Assembly (NCBI RefSeq): GCF_017491605.1
Contig: NZ_JAFGYY010000014.1
Span: forward strand, 1-64,000
Origin: Pseudomonas sp. 30_B
GTDB lineage: Bacteria > Pseudomonadota > Gammaproteobacteria > Pseudomonadales > Pseudomonadaceae
DNA length: 64,000 bases
Reading direction: 5' to 3'
Part shown: positions 16,138 to 24,540 of the stretch, one piece after another
How positions within the stretch are numbered: position 1 is the stretch's first letter
How the letters are laid out: each line of letters starts with the position of its first letter
Made by a program: the position numbers and the translations under genes
The notes under the pieces: model-generated
The model's input: the letters and a program-made list of their open reading frames with translations, nothing else
Databases searched by the model: none
What the model was told of the DNA's origin: nothing

Positions 16138-17805
16138 TCAAGGGATCTGGTAGCTGAAGGCGAAGTTCAGGCGCGGGGTGCGCTCGTTGTTGTCCAGCGC
16201 GCGGTCACCGAAGGGCTTGGCGACTTCCATCGACACCAGGTAGTGCTTGCGGTTGGTCAGACGCACGCCGACAGCCGCCGAGCCGAGATTGGCGTCGGGC
16301 AGCCCATCGAGGGTGTAGTGGGTGCGGGCGGTATCCACCACCGCGTAGGGCTGGATCTGGTTGAGCACCACGCTCTGGCGCCGGAACGAGTAGTTCACTT
16401 CGTAGGCCGCACCCCAGCCCTTATCACCGCTGGCCTGGTCGTCAGGATAGCCGCGGCCGAAGTTGCCGCCGCCGTAGGTGACCTGCTCCGAGTCGGGCAG
16501 CACATCGTCGGTCCACTGGAAGCCGGCGCTGGCCACGCCTTGCCAGGCGTCGGTGAACTGATCCTGCTGGGCGCCGTAGCCCAGCACGCGGGTGAAGTCC
16601 TTGCGCACCGGTTTCTCGGTCTGCGCGCCCAGGCCGTTCAGGCCCTGGTAGATCGCCAGGCTCCCGGCACGCACGCGCTTGGCGGCGAACTGCTGGACTG
16701 AGGTGTCCACGCCGACGACACGCAGCTTGCTTTTCTGCTCGACGCTGTAGGGGATGTTCGGTTTTACCAGGTCATAACGGCTGGTGTCGTTCACCGTGTA
16801 GCCGCGCAGGTTCAGGTCCCAGGTCAGGTCGCGGCGTAGAACCAGCGGAATGCCGAGCCCCGCATTGACCCGTTCATTCTCTCGCTTGCGGGCGAACACC
16901 AGGCCGTTGGCCAGATACAGATTCTCTTCCGGGCTGGAGTGGTAGTGGCTGTAGCCGGTGGTCAGCTGCAGGCCGTTGTCGCCCAGCAACTGGCTGTAGT
17001 TCCAGGCGCGGTAGTACTCCTGGTCGTCGCCCGGTGGGTAGAGGTAGCTGAATTGCAGTTGTTCGCCCCAGCCGAGCAGCGACTTCACGTCGGCGGAGAG
17101 CAGGCCGCGCTTGTCGCCATGGCGCGTGTCCAGGTTGGCCCCGGTATTGAAGCGCTTGCTCTGGCCGGCCAGTTCCAGCACCGCGCCGCCGTCACGGGTG
17201 GTGGGTGGATTGAGCGCCATTGCCAGTTGCAGCCCTGGAACACGGCTCATCAGCACGCTGAAGCGCTCGAAGCTTTCGCGGGTCAGCGGCCTCTCGCTTT
17301 TCAGGCGGGCTATCCAGCGGTCCACGCGCGCCTGGTGCACGCCCAGGTCGCCGCTGCTGCGCACCTCCTTGATATGGCCTTCGACCAGCACGATGCGCGC
17401 CACGCCGCCACGGAAATCCTGGTTCGGCACGTAGGCGAAGGAAATAAAGAAGCCGTCACTCTGGTAGCGCTGGGTGATGGCCTTGGCTGCCGCCACCAGC
17501 TCGCTCACCTGGATCGGCTTGCGGGTCAGCGGTTCCAGCAGCGGGCGCCAGGTGCTGAGCGGGTAGTGGCCACCGCCGGCGATCTCGATGCGCTTGAGCT
17601 GGATGCGTTTCTGCAGGATCTGGCCGGGTTGTTCGGCCTCTGGCGCGGGTGCGCTGACCTTGGGGGCCGTCGGCCGCAGCTCTCCGCCAGGCAGGTTGGG
17701 ACGGGGCAGGGTCTGTTCGATATCGGAGCCGGGGAGCTGGATCGGACGTTCAGCCCAGACGAGGGGGCTGGCCAACAACAGGGTCAAGGTGGCGAGTTTG
17801 CGCAT
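16138..17805 (-). CDS. TpsB-type outer-membrane transporter (ShlB/FhaC/HecB family)
   Basis: A 555-residue Omp85-superfamily protein. A signal peptide (MRKLATLTLLLASPLVWA-E) is followed by a proline-rich linker, two POTRA domains at about 68-220 (QLKRIEIAGGGHYPLSTW, VARIVLVEGHIKEV), and a 16-strand-type barrel that carries the conserved L6 tip GGGNFGRGYP and ends with FAFSYQIP. Such proteins export a TpsA partner with an N-terminal TPS domain across the outer membrane. The only neighbour on the strand is a Gly/Thr-rich lipoprotein 80 bp upstream, which lacks a clear TPS domain. Its stop codon abuts the repeat at 15941-16137. Confidence 0.93.
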   Translation of the reverse strand: MRKLATLTLLLASPLVWAERPIQLPGSDIEQTLPRPNLPGGELRPTAPKVSAPAPEAEQPGQILQKRIQLKRIEIAGGGHYPLSTWRPLLEPLTRKPIQVSELVAAAKAITQRYQSDGFFISFAYVPNQDFRGGVARIVLVEGHIKEVRSSGDLGVHQARVDRWIARLKSERPLTRESFERFSVLMSRVPGLQLAMALNPPTTRDGGAVLELAGQSKRFNTGANLDTRHGDKRGLLSADVKSLLGWGEQLQFSYLYPPGDDQEYYRAWNYSQLLGDNGLQLTTGYSHYHSSPEENLYLANGLVFARKRENERVNAGLGIPLVLRRDLTWDLNLRGYTVNDTSRYDLVKPNIPYSVEQKSKLRVVGVDTSVQQFAAKRVRAGSLAIYQGLNGLGAQTEKPVRKDFTRVLGYGAQQDQFTDAWQGVASAGFQWTDDVLPDSEQVTYGGGNFGRGYPDDQASGDKGWGAAYEVNYSFRRQSVVLNQIQPYAVVDTARTHYTLDGLPDANLGSAAVGVRLTNRKHYLVSMEVAKPFGDRALDNNERTPRLNFAFSYQIP

Positions 17806-17885
17806 CTGGCTCCTCCATGGGCCGACTTCAGCGAGGGCCAGGAGCCGTCAAGGGCTCCTGGCTACTACCGTTTGGGCGGGGCTGT

Positions 17886-19430
17886 TTATTGCTTCGGAGC
17901 CACCACGCCAACTCCCAGCCCGGCGCCCAGGCCGCCGAGCGTGCTGCCGACCGTACCCAGCAGGCCGCTCTGGGTAGTGGTGCCGCTGGTGGTGCCGACA
18001 CCGGCGCCCGCGGCAACCTCGGTACTCCCGCTGGTGCTGCCGGTGCTGACCCCGGCGCCTGCTACCAGCCCGCCGGTACCCGTCACCCCGCTGACCGTGT
18101 TGGTGACCCCGCTGAGCAGGCCGCCCGTTGGGCTGGGAGTGCCTGTCGTGCCACCCAGATCGCCGGTAACGGTGCCCACCGTGCTGGTGACGCCACCGAC
18201 CAGCCCACCCACCGGATTGCTGGTGCCCGTGGCGCTGCCCAGGGTGCCGGTAACGGTGCCTACCGTGCTGGTGACGCCGCCGACCAGTCCGCCCACCGGG
18301 TCGCTGGTACCGGTGGTGCCGCCCAGGGTGCCGGTAACGGTGCCCGCTGTGCTGGTGACGCCGCCGATCAGCCCACCCACCGGATTGTTGGTGCCCGTCG
18401 TGCTGCCGCTGACCAGGCCGCCGGCATCGGTGACGATCTGCCCGGTATTGCTGACGACATCGCCGACCGGAGCCAGCGCCGGACTCTGGCTGGTCAGTTG
18501 ATCACCGCTCTGGGTCACTGCTGTGCCGACCGTGGTCAACAGATTGTTCGTCGGCGCTCCGAGGCCGGTGGTTGTTCCGACGGTCCTGGTAGTGTTCTCC
18601 ACCGTACCCACCAGGTTGGCGGTGGTGCCGCTGAGTTGGGTGGTCAGCTGGCTCAGCGGGCCGGTAGTGACTGCGCCGGTGAGAGAGTCACCGAGCATGG
18701 TGATCTGGCCGCCGATGCCGTCCACTGCCGCACCCACCTGATTCGTGACGCCGTTGAGCGGGGTACTGGCCAGCACTGGGGCGTCGCCGACGGCGGCTAC
18801 CGTCCCGCCGAGGCTGCTGACTGCCTCGCCGGTGTGGCTGACCAGGTTGGTCGGGCCCGCCAGGGTCGTGCCGATGGCGTTGGGGTTGTTGGCCAGGTTG
18901 CCCAGGCCGTCGGTAATACCGTCGCCGACGTGGTCCACGCCCGCTGCAACCTGCTGGATGACACCGCCGGTACCCTCGGTCACGCCGCTGCCGGCCAGCG
19001 GAACATCGACATTCTGGACCACACCGCCCACGGTGCCCAAGGTACCGCCGACGCCGGAAACGACCTGGCCGGTTTCGCTCAGGATATTGCTGGTGGTGGG
19101 GTTGGGAAGGGTCGAACCGCCACCGGTGCCGCCGTCGCCGCCGCCCGTGCCGCCGGTACCACCGCCAGTCCCACCGATGCCGCCGCCCGTGCCGCCTCCC
19201 GTGCCGCCGGTGCCGCCGCCCGTCCCGCCGGTGCCGCCGCCCGTGCCGCCAGTGCCGCCATCGGTACCGCCGTCGCCGCTGCCGCCCGAGCCTCCGTCGC
19301 CAGTACCTGTGGCGCTGTCGCCGCTGCTGCCGGAACTATGATGACTGCCGCCGCCGTGGCTGCTGCATCCCTGCAGCGACAGGGCAACGACCAGAAGGGA
19401 AAGTGCGAAGACACGAATCGGGCCTGACAT
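17886..19430 (-). CDS. Gly/Thr-rich repeat lipoprotein paired with the TpsB-like transporter
   Basis: A 514-residue lipoprotein: signal peptide with lipobox LQGC (Cys22, next residue Ser, favouring the outer membrane), a low-complexity GGT/GGG tract at about 42-105, a Val/Gly/Thr/Asn-rich middle, and four tandem 28-residue repeats at about 344-451 of the type PVGGLVGGVTSTVGTVTG. RefSeq-style names for similar Pseudomonas proteins call them collagen-like, but the Gly spacing is not a strict G-x-y triplet outside residues 50-105. It is upstream of and probably co-transcribed with the TpsB-like gene. I cannot assign a function; surface display or biofilm matrix is a guess from composition and partner. 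The AT-rich 19431-19685 gap probably holds its promoter. Confidence 0.85.
   Translation of the reverse strand: MSGPIRVFALSLLVVALSLQGCSSHGGGSHHSSGSSGDSATGTGDGGSGGSGDGGTDGGTGGTGGGTGGTGGGTGGTGGGTGGGIGGTGGGTGGTGGGDGGTGGGSTLPNPTTSNILSETGQVVSGVGGTLGTVGGVVQNVDVPLAGSGVTEGTGGVIQQVAAGVDHVGDGITDGLGNLANNPNAIGTTLAGPTNLVSHTGEAVSSLGGTVAAVGDAPVLASTPLNGVTNQVGAAVDGIGGQITMLGDSLTGAVTTGPLSQLTTQLSGTTANLVGTVENTTRTVGTTTGLGAPTNNLLTTVGTAVTQSGDQLTSQSPALAPVGDVVSNTGQIVTDAGGLVSGSTTGTNNPVGGLIGGVTSTAGTVTGTLGGTTGTSDPVGGLVGGVTSTVGTVTGTLGSATGTSNPVGGLVGGVTSTVGTVTGDLGGTTGTPSPTGGLLSGVTNTVSGVTGTGGLVAGAGVSTGSTSGSTEVAAGAGVGTTSGTTTQSGLLGTVGSTLGGLGAGLGVGVVAPKQ
18078..18401 (-). repeat. Four tandem 84-bp repeats inside the lipoprotein gene
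   Basis: Each unit encodes about 28 residues with the core NPVGGLVGGVTSTVGTVTG; units 2 and 3 are nearly identical and unit 4 is diverged. Confidence 0.85.
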
Positions 19431-19685
19431 GCGAGTTCCTCCATGAAGGACTAAATCCAGCGCGGCTCGAACGGCATGTCCGGCGAGTCACTGCGCTGCG
19501 CTCGATGTCAGTTGTAGAGATTTGTTTCCAGGCGCGTAATTGGAACTTGTATATAGTCGTTTTGTTGTATTTAACTACATGATTTAAAAGGAAAATATTT
19601 GTAGTTATATCGCTGCTCGAAGCGTTTTTAATACCTTGGATATAGCGCTTTCTACGCGCGCCCCAGCGCGAATTTCAGCGCTCGT

Positions 19686-20486
19686 TCATTTTCCACGGAA
19701 GTTGCCTTCGCGCTTTTCCTGCATGGCCCTGAAACCTTCCTGGGCGTCTTCGCTGGACAACAGGCGGCTGGCCATCGCCGGCAGTTCGCGCGCGGCGGCC
19801 CGTTCCCCCTCGTCCAGGCACTGGCGCGCCGACGCCAGGGTGGCGCGAATGCCCAGTGGTGCCTGGGCGGCGACCCGCTGGGCCATCCACAGCGCGCGGG
19901 GCATCAGTTCCTCGGGGGCGGTGACTTCCTGCACCAGGCCCAGGCGGCAAGCTTCGTGGGCATCGAACTGGTCTCCGGTGAGCAGCCAGCGCATGGCGTT
20001 ACCCCAGCCAGCCACCTGATGCAGGCGCAGCGTTGCACCGCCGAAGGGGAAGATGCCGCGCTGCACCTCCAGTTGGGCGAAGCGTGCGTTGCTGGCGCAG
20101 AGGTTGATATCCGCCGCCAGCATCAACTCGATGCCGAGGGTGAAGCAGTAGCCCTGGGCAGCGACCATCAGCGGCTTGGTCAGGCGTGGCCCGCCGAAGG
20201 TGCCCCAGGGATCCACCGCGCCCTTGGGCAGTTGCCAGCCGGTGCGGAAGGTTTCGCTGACATCGCCCAGGTCCAGCCCGGCGGTGAAGTGGTCGCCGTG
20301 GGCGAACACCAGGGCACAGCGCAGTTCATCGTCACGCTCGTACTCGCCCAGGGCGAGCACCAGCTGGTTGAGCATGTCCAGGTCGAAGGCATTGCGCTTG
20401 TCGACCCGGTTCAGGCCAAGCAGCAGGACATGATCGTGGCGTTCGCGGGTGATGCGGGGCTCGCTGCTGGGCTTCATCGATGGCAT
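19686..20486 (-). CDS. Enoyl-CoA hydratase/isomerase family protein (crotonase fold)
   Basis: A protein of 266 residues from 20486, or 263 from 20477 (MKPSSEPRI). Crotonase features: the oxyanion-hole segment HFTAGLDLGD, the second oxyanion block AAQGYCFTLGIELMLAADI, and a final helix ending EKREGNFRGK. The usual catalytic Glu pair of true enoyl-CoA hydratases is only partly matched (QRGIFPFGG in place of E-x-x-x-G-x-x-P), so the exact reaction is unclear. It is divergent from deaD, in the same order as in PAO1 (PA2841/PA2840, from memory). Confidence 0.9.
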   Translation of the reverse strand: MPSMKPSSEPRITRERHDHVLLLGLNRVDKRNAFDLDMLNQLVLALGEYERDDELRCALVFAHGDHFTAGLDLGDVSETFRTGWQLPKGAVDPWGTFGGPRLTKPLMVAAQGYCFTLGIELMLAADINLCASNARFAQLEVQRGIFPFGGATLRLHQVAGWGNAMRWLLTGDQFDAHEACRLGLVQEVTAPEELMPRALWMAQRVAAQAPLGIRATLASARQCLDEGERAAARELPAMASRLLSSEDAQEGFRAMQEKREGNFRGK

Positions 20487-20594
20487 CCGGCGGGGAGGGG
20501 CCAGCTCGGTATAGTCGGCCTTGCCGGGCTCGTCCAGGCGCGACCGTTTGCCGGTCCTTGTCCGAAAAGACGCACATGACGGACGATTTTCCGG

Positions 20595-20815
20595 TATGAT
20601 GCGCGCCGGCCAAGCTAAGGCCCCGTTTCGGATCCCGCATTTTTCGGTGCATTCACGCGCTGTCTGTGCGTCCGCTGTGCGGACTTCCTTGACGTATTCT
20701 TCCAATCTTCATTTCGCAAATCCCCGCTTCCAGCTGCCTGGGTGACTTCATTGTCGTACAGGGCATGCGCAGCTCGGCTATTGGGTCTTTGCGGATGTAC
20801 TTAGAGGCAAAACCC
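20595..20815 (+). promoter_or_regulatory. Long leader of the DEAD-box helicase gene
   Basis: The 329-bp gap before deaD contains a possible -10 box TATGAT at 20595-20600 and a perfect hairpin GTCCGC-TGT-GCGGAC at 20670-20684, leaving a leader of about 200 nt. Long structured leaders are typical of cold-shock deaD/csdA mRNAs; function here is inferred. Confidence 0.35.
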
Positions 20816-22513
20816 ATGACCCAGGAAACCGCCGGCTTCGCCGCGCTCGGTATTCACCCCAGTATTCTCGCTGCCATCGCCGCTGTCGGTTATGAAGAGC
20901 CGTCGCCGATCCAGGCCCAGTCGATCCCGGTGATCCTCGAAGGCCACGACATGATCGGCCAGGCCCAGACTGGTACCGGCAAGACCGCCGCCTTCGCGCT
21001 GCCGCTGCTGTCGAAGATCGACCCGGCGCGCCGCGTGCCGCAGGTACTGGTACTGGTACCGACCCGCGAGCTGGCTCTGCAGGTCGCTACCGCGTGCGAA
21101 ACCTACTCCAAGCAGATGCCGGGCGTCGGTGTCGTGGCCGTCTACGGCGGTGCCCCCATGGGCCCGCAGCTGAAGGCCCTGCGCCAGGGCGCCCAGGTTC
21201 TGGTCGCCACTCCCGGCCGTCTGTGCGACCACCTGCGTCGCGACGAGAACCTGCTGTCCACCGTCGAGCGCCTGGTCCTCGACGAAGCGGACGAGATGCT
21301 CAAGCTCGGCTTCATGGATGACCTCGAAGTGATCTTCGAAGCCATGCCGGCCAGCCGCCAGACCGTGCTGTTCTCCGCGACCCTGCCGGCCTCGATCCGC
21401 AGCATCGCCGAGCGTCACCTGAAAGAGCCCAAGCACGTCCGTATCGCCGCCAAGACCCAGACCGTCGCCCGCATCGAGCAGGTGCACCTGATGGTCCACG
21501 CCGACCAGAAGCCGGCCTCGATCCTGCGTCTGCTGGAGGTCGAGCAGTTCGACGCGCTGATCGGCTTCGTCCGCACCAAGCAGGCCACCCTGGACATCGC
21601 CGAGCTGCTCGAGCGCCAGGGCTACCGTGCCGCCGCGCTGAACGGCGACATGCCGCAGGCCCAGCGTGAGCGCGTGATCGAGTCCCTGAAGGACGGCTCG
21701 CTGGACATCGTCATCGCCACCGACGTCGCCGCCCGCGGCCTCGACGTGGCGCGCATCACCCACGTTCTGAACGTGGACATGCCCTACGATCCGGAATCCT
21801 ACGTACACCGTATCGGCCGTACCGGCCGTGCCGGCCGCGAAGGCCGCGCCCTGCTGCTGGTGACTCCGCGTGAGCGCCGCATGCTGCAGGTGATCGAGCG
21901 CGTGACCGGTCAGAAGGTCGGTGAAGTTCGCCTGCCGGACGCCGACACCGTGCTGGAAGCGCGCCTGAACCGCCTGGCCACCGGCCTGCAGCCGCTGCTG
22001 GCCAACGCCGTTGCCAGCCGTGGTGCCGTGCGTGACGAGCTGTGCCGTCGCCTGGGTACCGACATGGACACCCTGGCCGCCGTGCTGCTGGCCAAGCTGA
22101 CCGAAGGCAAGGCGCTGGACCTGGAATCGGTCCGCCGCGAACAGCCGCTGACCCCGGCCGCCCCGCGTGAGCGCAGCGACCGTTACGAGCGTAGCGAACG
22201 TGGCGATCGCCCCGAGCGCGGCGACCGTCCGGAGCGCAGCGGCGAGCGTCGCCCGATGGCTCCGCCGTCGGAAGGCAAGTCCCGCTGCCGTACTGCCCTG
22301 GGCGCCCGTGACGGCGTGCAGGCGAAGAACCTGCTGGGTGCCATCCTCAACGAGGGCGGCCTGTCCCGCGAGGCCATCGGCCGCATCCAGATCCGCGAGA
22401 CCTTCAGCCTGATCGAGCTGCCGGAAGAGAACCTCGACCGCCTGCTGACCAAGCTCAAGGACACCCGCGTCGCCGGCAAGGCCCTGCGCCTGCGCCGTTA
22501 CCGCGAAGACTGA
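20816..22513 (+). CDS. deaD: ATP-dependent DEAD-box RNA helicase DeaD/CsdA
   Basis: A 565-residue helicase. Q motif (GYEEPSPIQAQSIP), motif I AQTGTGKT, Ia PTRELALQ, II DEAD (LDEADEML), III SAT, V (VIATDVAARGLD) and VI (HRIGRTGRAGR) are all present, followed by a DbpA/CsdA-type RNA-binding domain after an Arg/Glu/Asp-rich linker with RSDRYERSERGDRPERG-like repeats (about 460-490). It unwinds RNA in ribosome assembly and cold adaptation. The ATG at 20816 (MTQETAGFAALGI) has GAGG upstream; the earlier frame start at 20765 adds an unlikely N-terminus. Confidence 0.96.
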   Translation: MTQETAGFAALGIHPSILAAIAAVGYEEPSPIQAQSIPVILEGHDMIGQAQTGTGKTAAFALPLLSKIDPARRVPQVLVLVPTRELALQVATACETYSKQMPGVGVVAVYGGAPMGPQLKALRQGAQVLVATPGRLCDHLRRDENLLSTVERLVLDEADEMLKLGFMDDLEVIFEAMPASRQTVLFSATLPASIRSIAERHLKEPKHVRIAAKTQTVARIEQVHLMVHADQKPASILRLLEVEQFDALIGFVRTKQATLDIAELLERQGYRAAALNGDMPQAQRERVIESLKDGSLDIVIATDVAARGLDVARITHVLNVDMPYDPESYVHRIGRTGRAGREGRALLLVTPRERRMLQVIERVTGQKVGEVRLPDADTVLEARLNRLATGLQPLLANAVASRGAVRDELCRRLGTDMDTLAAVLLAKLTEGKALDLESVRREQPLTPAAPRERSDRYERSERGDRPERGDRPERSGERRPMAPPSEGKSRCRTALGARDGVQAKNLLGAILNEGGLSREAIGRIQIRETFSLIELPEENLDRLLTKLKDTRVAGKALRLRRYRED

Positions 22514-22534
22514 TCCGTCAGTCTCCCGCCCATG

Positions 22535-22563
22535 AAAAAGCCCCGCCATTGGCGGGGCTTTTT
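22535..22563 (+). terminator. Terminator of deaD
   Basis: AAAAAGCCCCGCC / GGCGGGGCTTTTT stem with a 3-nt loop, 21 bp after the stop codon. Confidence 0.92.
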
Positions 22564-22592
22564 CGTTTCCAGTGTCTGGGAGATTTTCCCCT

Positions 22593-22638
22593 GTAGGAGC
22601 GGGCCATGCCCGCGATCGCGCGCATGGCCCGCTCCTAC
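22593..22638. repeat. REP-like inverted repeat 1
   Basis: Perfect 16-bp arms GTAGGAGCGGGCCATG / CATGGCCCGCTCCTAC separated by 14 bp, the GTAGGAGCG class of Pseudomonas extragenic palindromes. It lies just beyond the deaD terminator and before the stop of the dioxygenase gene. Confidence 0.88.
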
Positions 22639-22647
22639 GGATTGCAC

Positions 22648-23418
22648 TCAGCCGAAGCGGTAGATGTCCATCCCCAGCGCGCCAAGGGTGAAGCCGGCGT
22701 GCTCCACGGTCATCGGCGTGCCACCGGCGCCACGGGCAAAGTACAGCGGCAACAGGTGCTCATCGCTGGGATGATTGCGCGCGGCCGAGGGCGCCTGCCG
22801 GCGGTAGTCGAACAGTGCGGCCTCATCGTCGGCGGCCAGGTGTTCGGCCATCCAGTCGCGGAAGGCCTTGGCCCAGGGCTCGATGACTTCCGGCCCGGCG
22901 CGCCAGTTCAGCTCGCCCAGGTTGTGGGTGATGCTGCCCGAACCGATCAGCAGGATGCCTTCCTCGCGCAGTGCGCGCAGCGCCTTGCCGACGCGGTCCT
23001 GCATCTGCGGGCCGAGGCGGCTGGGCAGCGACAGCTGCACCACCGGAATGTCGGCCTGCGGGTACATTAGGCTCAGGGGCACCCAGGTGCCGTGGTTCAG
23101 TGGGCGTTCCGCATCGAGGGTGGCGGGCAGGCCATCCATCGCCAGCAGCTCGACGACGCGTGCCGCCAGTTCCGGCGAGCCGGGGGCTGGGTACTGCACG
23201 GCGTAGAGCTCGGCCGGGAAGCCGTAGAAGTCGTGCCAGGTCTCCGGCTGGGTGGCGGCGGTGACGCGCAGGTCCGGGGTTTCCCAGTGGGCTGAGACCA
23301 CCAGGATCGCCTTCGGCCTGGGCAGCTCGCGGGCCAGGCGCTTGAGCGGAGCGTCGCTGGCGCCGGGGTCCAGGGCCAGCATGGGGGAGCCGTGGGAGAT
23401 GAACAGGGTAGGCAGCAT
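22648..23418 (-). CDS. LigB-type extradiol dioxygenase (YgiD/DODA-like)
   Basis: A 256-residue class III extradiol dioxygenase family protein. Metal-binding His residues can be seen in FISHGSP (near residue 8), SAHWET (about 45) and NHGTWVPL (about 112), with a further His in GSITHNLGEL. Close relatives include E. coli YgiD and plant 4,5-DOPA dioxygenase; the natural substrate in Pseudomonas is unknown. The start MLPTLFISHGSP at 23418 puts the first metal His in the normal place and rules out the long frame up to 23700. Confidence 0.9.
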   Translation of the reverse strand: MLPTLFISHGSPMLALDPGASDAPLKRLARELPRPKAILVVSAHWETPDLRVTAATQPETWHDFYGFPAELYAVQYPAPGSPELAARVVELLAMDGLPATLDAERPLNHGTWVPLSLMYPQADIPVVQLSLPSRLGPQMQDRVGKALRALREEGILLIGSGSITHNLGELNWRAGPEVIEPWAKAFRDWMAEHLAADDEAALFDYRRQAPSAARNHPSDEHLLPLYFARGAGGTPMTVEHAGFTLGALGMDIYRFG

Positions 23419-23825
23419 GGTGAACCTCGCTACAGGAATGACACTATCTTCTCGCTGGGACAGATCGAAAACCAGTATGGGTTTTTGACCGAAATGATCG
23501 ACTCCAGAGATGTTTTTACCGTTCCTGCCAGCCATCCGTGGAGAGGTTTGAAATGCCAACTGAGTTGCAGATCGGTTGGAAGGGCTGTCGATGGGTGCTT
23601 TAAAGGGATGTCTGTCGGTCAATACGGTAGAGTTTGTGGAAATTTCCGAAGTGGAGACGTTTTCGGTCGTGCAGCAGGTAGGCCAGGTCCGTGCGTCCAA
23701 TCGTGTCGAACCTGGGGTGGCCCGTACGGCCGAGTGCGTCGAAACTGAGGGCAGGGCGCGAGAGGCGCGGTGCCGGTCGGCGCGGCTGGTCTCCTCGCGT
23801 GGCGCAGCATTAGAGCAGGTGCTTC
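23419..23825. other. Intergenic region, 407 bp
   Basis: Divergent promoter region between the LigB-type gene and tpm. Short frames exist (for example 23576-23836 on the plus strand) but have no good ribosome binding site and overlap the tpm start. I see no RNA gene or clear repeat. Confidence 0.5.
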
Positions 23826-24482
23826 ATGCAACATGAATTCTGGCAGGCGCGCTGGGCGCGCAACGAAATCGGCTTCCACCAGCAGAAGGTGAATCCGGGT
23901 CTGGATCGTCAGTGGGGCACCCTGGGGATCCCGGAGGAATCGCAGGTGCTGGTGCCGATGTGCGGCAAGAGTCTGGACATGCTCTGGCTGGCGCAATGGG
24001 GCTATCGCGTGCTGGGCGTCGAACTGGCGGAGCGCGCGGCCGTCGACTTCTTCGCCGAGCTGGGCGTCGAGCCGGAAATTACCCAGGAAGGCCCGCTGCG
24101 CCGCTATCGCTGTGAGCGCCTGGAGATTCTCCAGGGCGACATCTTCGATGTCACCGCCGAGCAGGTAGCCGACTGCTGTGCCCTGTACGATCGCGCGGCG
24201 CTGATCGCGTTACCGGAGGACATGCGCTTCGACTACTCGGCCCATCTGCAACGCATCCTGCCGAATCAGGTGCGTGGGCTGCTGGTGACCCTGGAGTATC
24301 CGCAGGACGAGATGGACGGGCCGCCCTTCGCGGTGCTGGGTGAGGAGGTGCGCCGGCACTTCGCCGAAGCTTGGCAGGTCGAGGAGCTGGAGCGCGTCGA
24401 TGTATTGGCCGAGAGTCCCAAGTTCCTCAAGAGTGGCGTCACCCGGCTCGACGAGGTGGTGTTCGCGCTGCGTCGCGGCTGA
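23826..24482 (+). CDS. tpm: Thiopurine S-methyltransferase
   Basis: A 218-residue bacterial TPMT: opening MQHEFWQARWARNEIGFHQ, SAM-binding segment VLVPMCGKSLDMLWLA, and the acidic block GVELAERAAVDFF. Pseudomonas Tpm methylates thiopurines and also selenium and tellurium oxyanions, yielding volatile methylated forms. Length agrees with the family. It ends 12 bp before a strong bidirectional terminator shared with htpX. Confidence 0.96.
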   Translation: MQHEFWQARWARNEIGFHQQKVNPGLDRQWGTLGIPEESQVLVPMCGKSLDMLWLAQWGYRVLGVELAERAAVDFFAELGVEPEITQEGPLRRYRCERLEILQGDIFDVTAEQVADCCALYDRAALIALPEDMRFDYSAHLQRILPNQVRGLLVTLEYPQDEMDGPPFAVLGEEVRRHFAEAWQVEELERVDVLAESPKFLKSGVTRLDEVVFALRRG

Positions 24483-24494
24483 TTCGCCGGCATG

Positions 24495-24524
24495 AAAAAG
24501 GGCGACCCGAGGGTCGCCCTTTTT
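24495..24524. terminator. Bidirectional terminator between tpm and htpX
   Basis: AAAAAGGGCGACCC / GGGTCGCCCTTTTT stem with a 2-nt GA centre; A-run and T-run on either side serve both convergent genes. Confidence 0.92.
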
Positions 24525-24540
24525 CGTTTCGTGTCGAACC

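Noticed and set aside
18880..18900. NPNAI in the lipoprotein as a TPS-domain NPNGI/NPNL motif
   Set aside because: A single short match in a low-complexity Asn/Gly/Thr-rich protein, outside any TPS-like beta-helix pattern.
23576..23836. 86-codon plus-strand frame upstream of tpm
   Set aside because: No good ribosome binding site, overlaps the tpm start, no recognisable features.
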